Assembly: GCA_963638355.1 (NCBI GenBank)
Contig: CAVHRT010000002.1
Location: 1-64,000, forward strand
DNA: 64,000 nucleotides
From: W0P28-013 sp963638355
GTDB lineage: Bacteria; Bacteroidota; Bacteroidia; Bacteroidales; Paludibacteraceae
Direction: 5' to 3'
Part shown: positions 43,060 to 49,529 of the stretch, one piece after another
Numbering within the stretch: position 1 is the stretch's first letter
Layout: each line of letters opens with the position of its first letter
Notes under the pieces: model-generated
What the model was told of the DNA's origin: nothing
Databases searched by the model: none
What the model saw: the letters and a program-made list of their open reading frames with translations, nothing else
Position numbers and translations under genes: made by a program

Positions 43060-43459
43060 AGGCGCATTCTTAAATTCTGCAGCGGCAGGCTTCAAAGGCA
43101 TTGCCGAAAGCGAGCGGCAGTATTCTGTTGTCGATAAAATTGGCAACATAGAAGTAGTACAATGGGATTATGGCAAAAATAACCAAACAATCACCCTTTC
43201 AAACACACCAAACACAACCTACTATTCATACTCAAAAGAAAATAAACAAATTGAGCATATTTATTACTACCGCAACCACAAACTATTCAAAAGCATCGAT
43301 TTCCCCAAAAATGGGAACGCAGAACACACACATTATTGGAAAAACGGTTCATTAGTGGAGCGCAAAAAACATGATAAAAAGAACATATTTGAATTGAACT
43401 CTAAAGATAGGAGGTTATACAATGAAGCCATTAAATGGAACAACGAACACAAAAAATGA
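43049..43459 (+). CDS. Phage-like small protein with HTHYW motif (possible toxin-like)
   Basis: A 136-residue protein starting MGGRGAFLNSAAAG, a beginning I associate with small proteins of phage head/portal regions. A beta-rich middle (IGNIEVVQWDYG, TPNTTYYSYS) is followed by KSIDFPKNGNAEHTHYWKNG, which resembles the His-rich short domain found at the ends of some polymorphic toxins and phage proteins. It ends in a basic helix DRRLYNEAIKWNNEHKK. It overlaps the DUF4417 remnant by 11 bases and the next gene by 38 bases. Function unknown; toxin-like is an inference from size, motif and pairing. Confidence 0.55.
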   Translation: MGGRGAFLNSAAAGFKGIAESERQYSVVDKIGNIEVVQWDYGKNNQTITLSNTPNTTYYSYSKENKQIEHIYYYRNHKLFKSIDFPKNGNAEHTHYWKNGSLVERKKHDKKNIFELNSKDRRLYNEAIKWNNEHKK

Positions 43460-43874
43460 TGAAGTTTTAATCGAAAATTTCTGGGGAGTACGCGAACCGC
43501 ATGCACTACTTCGCTCCGATTTGGGGTGGGACAAGAGGAACGCAGACGATGCGCTATCCGACAAAAGCGAAGATATCTTTCGCTACTATGTAGACCAAAT
43601 AGGGTTAAATATCGCATTTTTTTGGCTCGAAGATAGGCGGTTTTACTATATCTACACCGAAGAAGACCCTGTCCCAGTTGTTCGCGTTGATAAAGACCCA
43701 AACTGGGACGGCCAATATCTTATCCAAAGTTTTATGGACTATGGTAGCACAGGCTCACAAGGCGAGACAATTGCCACATTCAACGATGAAACGAAAATTT
43801 GGGAAGAACTAACAATAAATGGCAAACACCTCGAAGAAATTTTAGCAAATTCTGTCATCACAAATATAGATTAA
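43422..43874 (+). CDS. Overlapping partner protein (possible immunity-like)
   Basis: A 150-residue acidic protein whose ATG lies 38 bases inside the previous gene in another frame. It has no signal peptide and no TM: NDEVLIENFWGVREPHALLR, YYVDQIGLNIAFFWLEDRRF, YLIQSFMDYGSTGSQGET, then NGKHLEEILANSVITNID. I recognise no family. Overlap with a small basic protein, together with its acidity, is what toxin/immunity or toxin/antitoxin partners look like, but cargo of a phage module is equally possible. Confidence 0.55.
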   Translation: MKPLNGTTNTKNDEVLIENFWGVREPHALLRSDLGWDKRNADDALSDKSEDIFRYYVDQIGLNIAFFWLEDRRFYYIYTEEDPVPVVRVDKDPNWDGQYLIQSFMDYGSTGSQGETIATFNDETKIWEELTINGKHLEEILANSVITNID

Positions 43875-43931
43875 ACCTTTTCTCCTTGCTATTCCGTTTG
43901 TGTAGCATAACACACTGTTTTTCTGTCTTTT

Positions 43932-43988
43932 ATGATAGAATACCACTGTACTACCTTTGCACAGTATAAATTAAAAGTATTCTATCAT
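43932..43988 (+). promoter_or_regulatory. Promoter flanked by perfect 12-bp inverted repeats
   Basis: ATGATAGAATAC (43,932-43,943) and GTATTCTATCAT (43,977-43,988) are exact inverted repeats, 33 bases apart. TACCTTTG (43,952-43,959) lies between them. The right arm ends inside the ATG of the next ORF (43,987). It could be an operator pair or a very short invertible promoter. Confidence 0.65.
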
Positions 43989-44321
43989 GGAAAAAAATGT
44001 ACTACTCCGACGCTTTCAGCGCACCGACTGGACTGAAGGCGAGCAAACTTGCGAATTCTATCGCATTTTCTGGTCGAACCCACTACTGTCCATTGCCGAC
44101 CTGCGCAGCCTGCTCGACCAAACCAATGGTGCACCGCCTATCGTGAATTCCTGCGCTGCGACACTATCATTCGTGCCGATAGCGTAAGCACGACGAACAA
44201 TATCATCGTTGCGCAGATGAACGGCTTTCAACGGACATTCTTTTGGCTGGGTTGGGCGTTCGTGGCGTTGGTAGTGCTTTGGGTGGCATGGAAAATTCTG
44301 AAAATCTACCTGCGAAAATGA
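43987..44321 (+). pseudogene. Frameshifted single-TM phage-like protein
   Basis: One frame gives MEKNVLLRRFQRTDWTEGEQ through SIADLRSLLDQTN. Near 44,120 the sense moves to the -1-related frame, which continues QWCTAYREFLRCDTIIRADS and ends with a TM (WLGWAFVALVVLWVAWKILK) and a TGA at 44,321. Together they make a coherent protein of about 110 residues. A single indel around CAAACCAATGG explains it; a sequencing error or programmed shift is possible. The end overlaps the next small ORF (ATGA). Confidence 0.5.
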
Positions 44322-44452
44322 ACGTAAAACGCGCACTTGAGAATAAGAGCCGCGGCAATAGGATTTTTTTCGACAACCTCGCGCGGCAGGTGCTTTTTAA
44401 CGATTGTACGCTCACGGCGTTGAATATACTGATTGAACGTGCGACACGTTGA
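44318..44452 (+). CDS. Small hypothetical protein (44 aa)
   Basis: MNVKRALENKSRGNRIFFDN then LARQVLFNDCTLTALNILIE. The ATG overlaps the stop of the frameshifted TM protein (ATGA), which suggests translational coupling in a former phage operon. It is basic and helical with no recognised family. Confidence 0.4.
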   Translation: MNVKRALENKSRGNRIFFDNLARQVLFNDCTLTALNILIERATR

Positions 44453-44516
44453 GTTTAGGCGTTGGTGGTACTTTGGGCCTTTTCTTTGTGTTTTTTTATG
44501 CTTAAAAACATATTAT

Positions 44517-44552
44517 TATATTTGCCAACCTAAAATAAATTTACTATATTTG
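44517..44552 (+). promoter_or_regulatory. Tandem promoter boxes for the 27-residue peptide
   Basis: TATATTTG at 44,517-44,524 and again at 44,545-44,552. The TTTG of the first (44,521-44,524) is exactly 20 bases before the second, so it can act as -33 of a perfect promoter. The ATG of the peptide is 29 bases below. Confidence 0.7.
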
Positions 44553-44580
44553 CACTCCAAACCAATAAAAAACAAAAATT

Positions 44581-44664
44581 ATGTTTGTAGTTCCTGATTA
44601 TGGTCTGTGGGGCATACCTGTACTAATTTTTATCTTATATATGACTTTTAAGTCAAAAAAATAA
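44581..44664 (+). CDS. 27-residue hydrophobic peptide
   Basis: MFVVPDYGLWGIPVLIFILY followed by MTFKSKK. One hydrophobic segment (about 8-22) has a short basic tail, the profile of small membrane peptides and of type I toxins. It is enclosed by its own promoter (44,517-44,552) and a strong terminator (44,682-44,710), so this is a complete transcription unit of about 150 bases. AAAAACAAAAATT precedes the ATG, consistent with A-rich Bacteroidota leaders. Function unknown; no antisense RNA was identified. Confidence 0.55.
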   Translation: MFVVPDYGLWGIPVLIFILYMTFKSKK

Positions 44665-44681
44665 CCCCCTTCAAAAAAAAT

Positions 44682-44710
44682 AAAGACGCATTTTGTGCGT
44701 CTTTTTTTTT
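44682..44710 (+). terminator. Terminator after the 27-residue peptide
   Basis: AAGACGCA (44,683-44,690) and TGCGTCTT (44,696-44,703) pair around TTTTG, followed by an unbroken T run to 44,710. Confidence 0.85.
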
Positions 44711-44725
44711 ATTCATTATTGCCAC

Positions 44726-44733
44726 TATCTTTG
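44726..44733 (+). promoter_or_regulatory. Promoter -7 box before the tape-measure remnant
   Basis: TATCTTTG, 20 bases before the ATG at 44,753. No clear -33 element; the upstream position is the T run of the terminator. Confidence 0.4.
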
Positions 44734-44752
44734 CCATAAATATATAAAAATT

Positions 44753-45035
44753 ATGGCAAATTACCAAGACAAAATTACAATTGACACTACAGTGAATGGC
44801 AAACAAGCCGAAGATGAACTAAAACGTCTGCGTCAACAAGCCATCGAACTGAAAGAAAAAAATTGCCGAAGTGTACAAGGCGCAAGGCAAATCAGCAGCA
44901 TACGAGCAACTCAACAAAGATTTTGCGAAAACTAAACGCAACATCGTAGAAGTACAAAAACAATTATACGATGTTAACCGCACACTCGGTAATCTATCAA
45001 GTGCCAGCGTGCGCGACTTAAAACACACACTCTAA
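44753..45035 (+). pseudogene. Phage tail tape-measure protein, N-terminal remnant
   Basis: MANYQDKITIDTTVNGKQAE then DELKRLRQQAIELKEK in one frame. After a run of seven A (about 44,857) the sense continues in another frame: IAEVYKAQGKSAAYEQLNKD, TKRNIVEVQKQLYDVNRTLG, then SSASVRDLKHTL and a TAA. This is the usual coiled N-terminus of tape-measure proteins in Bacteroidota Mu-like phages, which normally reach many hundreds of residues. One extra A explains the frameshift. The gene is cut exactly at hairpin repeat copy 2, whose CTCTAA gives the stop. Confidence 0.75.
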
Positions 45036-45079
45036 AAACACCAAGCGCAACCTCCTAAACGGGGTACTGCGCTTGTTTT
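45029..45079. repeat. Hairpin repeat, copy 2 (right boundary, next to tRNA-Thr)
   Basis: CTCTAAAAACACCAAGCGCA (45,030-45,049) and GTACTGCGCTTGTTTT are identical to copy 1, 2,466 bases away. Only the loop differs (ACCTCCTAAACGGG here). The repeat ends 3 bases from the 3' end of tRNA-Thr, a common place for integrated elements. Confidence 0.75.
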
Positions 45080-45082
45080 ATG

Positions 45083-45155
<73 letters not shown>

Positions 45156-45169
45156 AAAATTTTCGGCTG

Positions 45170-45200
45170 CAAAAGTAGTGCTTTTTGTCGAATTAGCAAA
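45170..45200 (-). promoter_or_regulatory. tRNA-Thr promoter
   Basis: Minus strand: TTTG (45,197-45,200), 19 bases, TACTTTTG (45,170-45,177). The -7 box is 14 bases before the tRNA 5' end. Confidence 0.65.
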
Positions 45201-45291
45201 ATTTTTTCAAGAAAAAAGTGCGGCACAAAATTTTTCAGTACAAAAATCCACTAAAAACGCACCAAATCTCAATCCTCCGCAGCCCGCAACT

Positions 45292-45750
45292 TTACAAACT
45301 CTTCACTTTCCGAACTCTATCCATCTCGCGGAGGTCGGCTTTTTCGCGCAGGGTATCGCGCTTGTCGTAGTTCTTTTTGCCTCGTGCAAGGGCGATATTC
45401 AGTTTCGCCAAGCCCTTTTCGTTGATGTAGAGCGAAGTCGGCACAATGGTGAGTCCACTCTCTTTCACCGCGCGCTGCAGTTTGCGCAGTTCACGCCGTG
45501 TGAGCAGCAATTTACGCACCCGCTGCGCATCGTGGTTGTAGCAAGTGCCAAGCCGATATTCGCTGATGTGCATGTTGCGCACCCACAATTCGCCATCAGC
45601 AAAAGTGCAGAAAGCATCGGTGAGACCAGCATGCCCTTCGCGAATGGATTTTATCTCCGTTCCGCAAAGCACAATGCCTGCCGTGTAGCGATCGAGCAAC
45701 TCGTAGTCGAACGAGGCGCGGCGATTTTTTATGTCGATTTTTGCTTTCAT
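45292..45750 (-). CDS. smpB: SsrA-binding protein SmpB
   Basis: A 152-residue partner of tmRNA that rescues stalled ribosomes. NRRASFDYELLDRYTAGIVL, then GTEIKSIREGHAGLTDAFC and LWVRNMHISEY are the OB-barrel signatures. The C-terminus KRDTLREKADLREMDRVRK is the basic tail that enters the mRNA channel. The ATG at 45,750 is 8 bases below its -7 box, so the mRNA has almost no leader. It is divergent from the nuclease gene and shares a symmetric promoter region with it. Confidence 0.95.
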   Translation of the reverse strand: MKAKIDIKNRRASFDYELLDRYTAGIVLCGTEIKSIREGHAGLTDAFCTFADGELWVRNMHISEYRLGTCYNHDAQRVRKLLLTRRELRKLQRAVKESGLTIVPTSLYINEKGLAKLNIALARGKKNYDKRDTLREKADLREMDRVRKVKSL

Positions 45751-45758
45751 CAAGAGTG

Positions 45759-45814
45759 CAAAAGTAGTATTTTCTCAGCGAATTTGCAAAATCGACCAAA
45801 TGTGAGTAAATTTG
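45759..45814. promoter_or_regulatory. Symmetric divergent promoter (smpB / secreted nuclease)
   Basis: Plus strand: TTTG (45,783-45,786), 20 bases, TAAATTTG (45,807-45,814). Minus strand: TTTG (45,787-45,790), 20 bases, TACTTTTG (45,759-45,766). The two -33 boxes abut and form the palindrome TTTGCAAA. Confidence 0.75.
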
Positions 45815-45836
45815 CAGGTTATAAACCCATTCAGCA

Positions 45837-47759
45837 ATGAAACGCACCGCCTCGCTCATTTTTGCGCTCGCCGTGGCTATTTTTGCCACAGCGCAGACCT
45901 CCATGCGCATCTACGAATTGCCCTGCAATCAGCGAAAAACGACAAAATCTGCCACAAAAACCACCACAAACGAAGTGAAAACATCGGGCGTGGTAACTGC
46001 CATTTTGGGCGATGGATTTTTTCTGCAAGATGCCACAGGCGATGGCGATGACTCCACGCGCGACGCCATTTTTGTGCTGACCGACACTGCCAATATCCGC
46101 CTCGGCAACGACATAGCGCTGACCGCTTTTTACTGCGACGACACGCTACGCAATGTTTCAAATCTAGAAAAAACCGCGGAACATCAGCAAGTTAGTGCAA
46201 CGACAGTAACTTTCCCAGATGATTTTGTAGATGGCAAAGGCAGCAACTATGTGGGCATGTCGGTGCAAATAGCCAACACGCTCACCGTGACCAACAATCG
46301 CAATTGGAACAGCGGCACGAGCAGCACCATCACGCTGTCGAACGGCTTGCTGATGACGCCCACCGAAGTGGCGCTGCCCAGCAGCAGCGAATATCAAACC
46401 GTGGTGAAAGAGAACAACCGCAACTACCTGATTCTTGCGCCAGCCACATCGCAAAGCAAACCTTTTGCCGATGCTAACGGCACGCTGCGAACAGGCTATC
46501 AAGTTGATGATTTGGTAGCGACAGTGGTCTCGTCGAGCGGAATTAGTCACCGACTGCAGACCGCCACCACGCCCGCATGGCACAGCAACGAGCGTCCGAC
46601 CGCGCGCCCCGACCTTGGCGATTGCAATCTGGTGGTGTGCGCTGCCAATCTTCAATACTATCTGCGAAGCGATTTTGGCACGGGCTACGGACCTGCTAGC
46701 GAAACGTTGGCCAACCGTCAGCACGCCAAAATAGTGAAAGCCCTGCGCGCCATCGATGCCGATATCTATGGATTGCTCGAAATGCAGCAGGGGCAAGACG
46801 CCATTGCCTACCTTTGCAACGCCCTGAACGAGGCCGCTGGCAGCCAAATCTATTCGTACATCGACGACGGCACATCGGTCTATTCGTCGTACACCAAAAG
46901 CGCCCTCATCTACCGCAACGACCGCGTGACGCCACTCGGCAGTCTGCAAATGAACAATTTGAAAACCTATTATCGAAAACTGATTCAGGCATTCAAACTA
47001 AACGAAAATGGCGAGGCTTTTGTACTGTCGCTCAATCACTTAAAATCAAAAAGCGGGTCGTCGTCGGCTTCGGGCAGCGATCAAGATCAGAACGATGGTC
47101 AGGGTGCGTACAACGCCACACGCGTAGCCGAGGCAGAGTCGATCATCAGCAAATGTGCCGCACAAACGCTCGATGCCGATGTGCTGATAATGGGCGATAT
47201 GAATGCCTATTCGATGGAAGATCCCGTGCAGAAATTTGTGAGCGCAGGCTATCGGAATCTGCTCAAAAAATACGATGCCAATGCCTATTCGTACGTCTAC
47301 AACGGGCGTTTCGGATTGCTCGATCATGCGCTGGGCAACAGCACCATGGCGGCGCAAGTTACGGGCGCTAGAGTGGCTCATTTCAATGCCGATGAGCCGA
47401 CCATTTTTGGTTACGAGAGCGACACCGACGAGTTGATGTATCGCTATTCCGACCACGATGCGGTAGTTGTGGGTCTGAGTCTCGGCACATACCACGACGA
47501 CACGCCCGTGCCAAATATCAGCGATGATGACGCGCCATTTGTGCAGACCATTTCGCACGATGGACAGTTACGCATAGAGCACGCTCAAGGCTTCACTGCC
47601 ACGGTTTACGACATGCTCGGTCGCGCACTCAGCACAACTGAAATCAGCGACGATTACGCCACACTCAGCACTGCCGATTTTGTAACTTCGGGCATCGTCA
47701 TTTTGCAATTGAAAAACGAAAATGGTGGAATATTCACTCAAAAAATTGTGATAAAATAA
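45837..47759 (+). CDS. Secreted endonuclease/exonuclease/phosphatase protein with T9SS sorting domain
   Basis: A 640-residue exported nuclease-like protein. It has a signal peptide (ending ATAQ), an OB-like domain (about 45-240) with VKTSGVVTAILGDGFFLQD as in extracellular nucleases, then an EEP domain (about 250-550) with catalytic motifs LLEMQQGQ (Glu), VLIMGDMNAYS (Asp/Asn), LLDHALG and YSDHDAVVV (the terminal Asp-His). It ends in a T9SS C-terminal domain (about 575-640: TVYDMLGRALST, GIVILQLKNENG, FTQKIVIK). Probably secreted to the surface to degrade DNA or phosphodiesters. It has the perfect promoter shared with smpB. Confidence 0.85.
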   Translation: MKRTASLIFALAVAIFATAQTSMRIYELPCNQRKTTKSATKTTTNEVKTSGVVTAILGDGFFLQDATGDGDDSTRDAIFVLTDTANIRLGNDIALTAFYCDDTLRNVSNLEKTAEHQQVSATTVTFPDDFVDGKGSNYVGMSVQIANTLTVTNNRNWNSGTSSTITLSNGLLMTPTEVALPSSSEYQTVVKENNRNYLILAPATSQSKPFADANGTLRTGYQVDDLVATVVSSSGISHRLQTATTPAWHSNERPTARPDLGDCNLVVCAANLQYYLRSDFGTGYGPASETLANRQHAKIVKALRAIDADIYGLLEMQQGQDAIAYLCNALNEAAGSQIYSYIDDGTSVYSSYTKSALIYRNDRVTPLGSLQMNNLKTYYRKLIQAFKLNENGEAFVLSLNHLKSKSGSSSASGSDQDQNDGQGAYNATRVAEAESIISKCAAQTLDADVLIMGDMNAYSMEDPVQKFVSAGYRNLLKKYDANAYSYVYNGRFGLLDHALGNSTMAAQVTGARVAHFNADEPTIFGYESDTDELMYRYSDHDAVVVGLSLGTYHDDTPVPNISDDDAPFVQTISHDGQLRIEHAQGFTATVYDMLGRALSTTEISDDYATLSTADFVTSGIVILQLKNENGGIFTQKIVIK

Positions 47760-47795
47760 TCACTTCTCACTACTAACTTCTCACTTCTCACTAAT

Positions 47796-48335
47796 ATGAA
47801 TGATGTTCTCAGCATAATCACGCGTTATTATTTGCCCGGCACGCCGCTCTACGACACGCTTATGAGGCATAGTCAGTCGGTTTGCGACAAAGCGTTGCAG
47901 TTGGCCAATCGCCACCCCGAACTTGGCATCGACACCGATTTTGTGGCCGAAGCCGCCATGCTGCACGACATTGGCATTTTCATGACCGATGCGCCAAAAA
48001 TCTTCTGCGTTGGTTCGCACCGCTATATCGAGCATGGTTACCTTGGCGCCGAATTGATGCGTCGCGAAGGGCTGCCGCGCCACGCCCTTGTGTGCGAACG
48101 CCACACTGGCACGGGCATTTCGCTCGAACAGATTCTGGATCAAAACCTGCCGTTGCCGCACCGCGATATGCGCCCCGTCAGCCTCGAGGAGCAACTGATT
48201 TGCTATGCCGACAAATTCTATTCCAAATCGCACCTCGACCAAGAGCTGACCATCGACCAAGCCCGCACCAAACTCGTCCGTTTCGGCGATTCGTCGGTCG
48301 AGCGCTTCGATGAGTGGGTGGAAAAGTTTGAATAA
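47796..48335 (+). CDS. HD-domain phosphohydrolase
   Basis: A 179-residue protein with the HD metal-binding pattern: MRHSQSVCDKAL (His near residue 28), AAMLHDIGIFMTD (His-Asp near 62), GSHRYIEHGYLGAELM and ERHTGTGIS (later His). HD proteins hydrolyse phosphate bonds, often in nucleotides, and the substrate of this group is unknown. It follows the nuclease gene by 36 bases, with ACTTCTCAC word repeats between them. Confidence 0.85.
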   Translation: MNDVLSIITRYYLPGTPLYDTLMRHSQSVCDKALQLANRHPELGIDTDFVAEAAMLHDIGIFMTDAPKIFCVGSHRYIEHGYLGAELMRREGLPRHALVCERHTGTGISLEQILDQNLPLPHRDMRPVSLEEQLICYADKFYSKSHLDQELTIDQARTKLVRFGDSSVERFDEWVEKFE

Positions 48336-48629
48336 AGAGTAAGGAGTAAAGAATAAAGACAAAGGACGGGGGCTGCAAAGATTAGAGGATTTCACACGAA
48401 AAATCACCCCGAAAAATTCAACTTCGCACGCAAATTTCTGATTTTTGCGCAAAAATGGGGCTGTTTTATCGACGAAAAACACAAAAATCGGGACAAAATT
48501 CACCAAAAACCTTCCAAATTAGTCCGAGTTCGCCATTTTTTCAAGATGGTGAGAATGCCCTATTCATCGGCATTTCTGACTATTTTCTTCCAATTTTTTA
48601 AACTAATGAGCAATTTTTTGGCGCGATAA
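48336..48629. repeat. AT-rich intergenic region with word repeats
   Basis: Begins with AATAAAGAGTAAGGAGTAAAG words. The remainder (about 48,380-48,620) is AT-rich with no ORF, tRNA or strong hairpin that I can support, and leads to the promoter at 48,630. Confidence 0.5.
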
Positions 48630-48661
48630 TTTGCAAATTAAACAGTTTTTGTCTATTTTTG
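48630..48661 (+). promoter_or_regulatory. Promoter of the outer-membrane pair at 48,690
   Basis: TTTG (48,630-48,633), 20 bases, TATTTTTG (48,654-48,661). The ATG is 28 bases below. Confidence 0.65.
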
Positions 48662-48689
48662 ACGGCAACTAACCTAACAACCGCCAAAA

Positions 48690-49529
48690 ATGCACCGCTC
48701 CGTAAGACAAATTGCAAAAATCGTACTGCTCATTTTGGCTACATGCACAAGCGGAGCAATGCAGGCGCAAATAGCCACCATCGTGCCAAGTTCGTACACG
48801 GCAGGCAACGCCTCGGTGGCATACACAGCCGAGTGGCAACCATTCCAAAATCCGGCTGCACTGGCCTGCGAAAAGCAATATGCCGTTTCACTGCTCTACG
48901 AAAATCGCTACATCACAGCCGAACTGTCGAACGCTGCAGTGAGCGTGGCAATTCCAACGAAATACATCAACATTGGCGCGCAATTTTCGTATTTTGGCTA
49001 TGCCGAATACAACGAAATGTTGGCTGCCGTAACTTTTGCACGCACCTTTGGCGACATTTTTCACCTTGGCGTGGAGTGCGACTACTACGCGGTTTATCTT
49101 TCACCGACGGAGCGCTACCGCAGCACCGCCACCGTGCAAGTGGGCTTTCAAGTGCAGGTGATTCCATCGCTCACCATCGGTTTCAATGCATTCAACCCCA
49201 TTTTTTCGAAGATTAAAAGCGACCTCACCGAAAAACGCCTGCCATCGGTTTTCAGTCTGGGAACGAATTACAAGATTCACGGAAAAGTGGCTTGGTTGGT
49301 GCAGATCGACAAAGAGGTGCATTCGCCGCTGCGGTGGGCAACGGGCTTTGAATATGCGCCATTCGATGTGTTCGACGTGCGCATTGGTTGCTACGGTAGC
49401 GACTATGTGGTGCCAACCCTTGGTGTGGGCTGCGGTTGGGGCGGCTTCCGATTTCACCTGCACTGCGAATACCGCAATCCGCTGGGCGTGACCATGCTCG
49501 GCGCACTCCAATACCGTTTTGGCCGATGA
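48690..49529 (+). CDS. Outer-membrane beta-barrel protein (PorV/PorQ-like, tentative)
   Basis: A 279-residue exported protein with a signal peptide (ending GAMQAQ). Motifs such as GNASVAYTAEWQPFQNPAAL (from about residue 38) and repeated amphipathic strands (YITAELSNAAVSVAIPTKYI and later LGTNYKIHGKVAWLVQ) resemble the FadL-like barrels PorV/PorQ used by the T9SS. The terminal strand is GALQYRFGR. No catalytic motif. Its stop overlaps the next gene's ATG, so the two are translationally coupled. The T9SS link is inferred from fold and the cargo encoded here. Confidence 0.65.
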   Translation: MHRSVRQIAKIVLLILATCTSGAMQAQIATIVPSSYTAGNASVAYTAEWQPFQNPAALACEKQYAVSLLYENRYITAELSNAAVSVAIPTKYINIGAQFSYFGYAEYNEMLAAVTFARTFGDIFHLGVECDYYAVYLSPTERYRSTATVQVGFQVQVIPSLTIGFNAFNPIFSKIKSDLTEKRLPSVFSLGTNYKIHGKVAWLVQIDKEVHSPLRWATGFEYAPFDVFDVRIGCYGSDYVVPTLGVGCGWGGFRFHLHCEYRNPLGVTMLGALQYRFGR

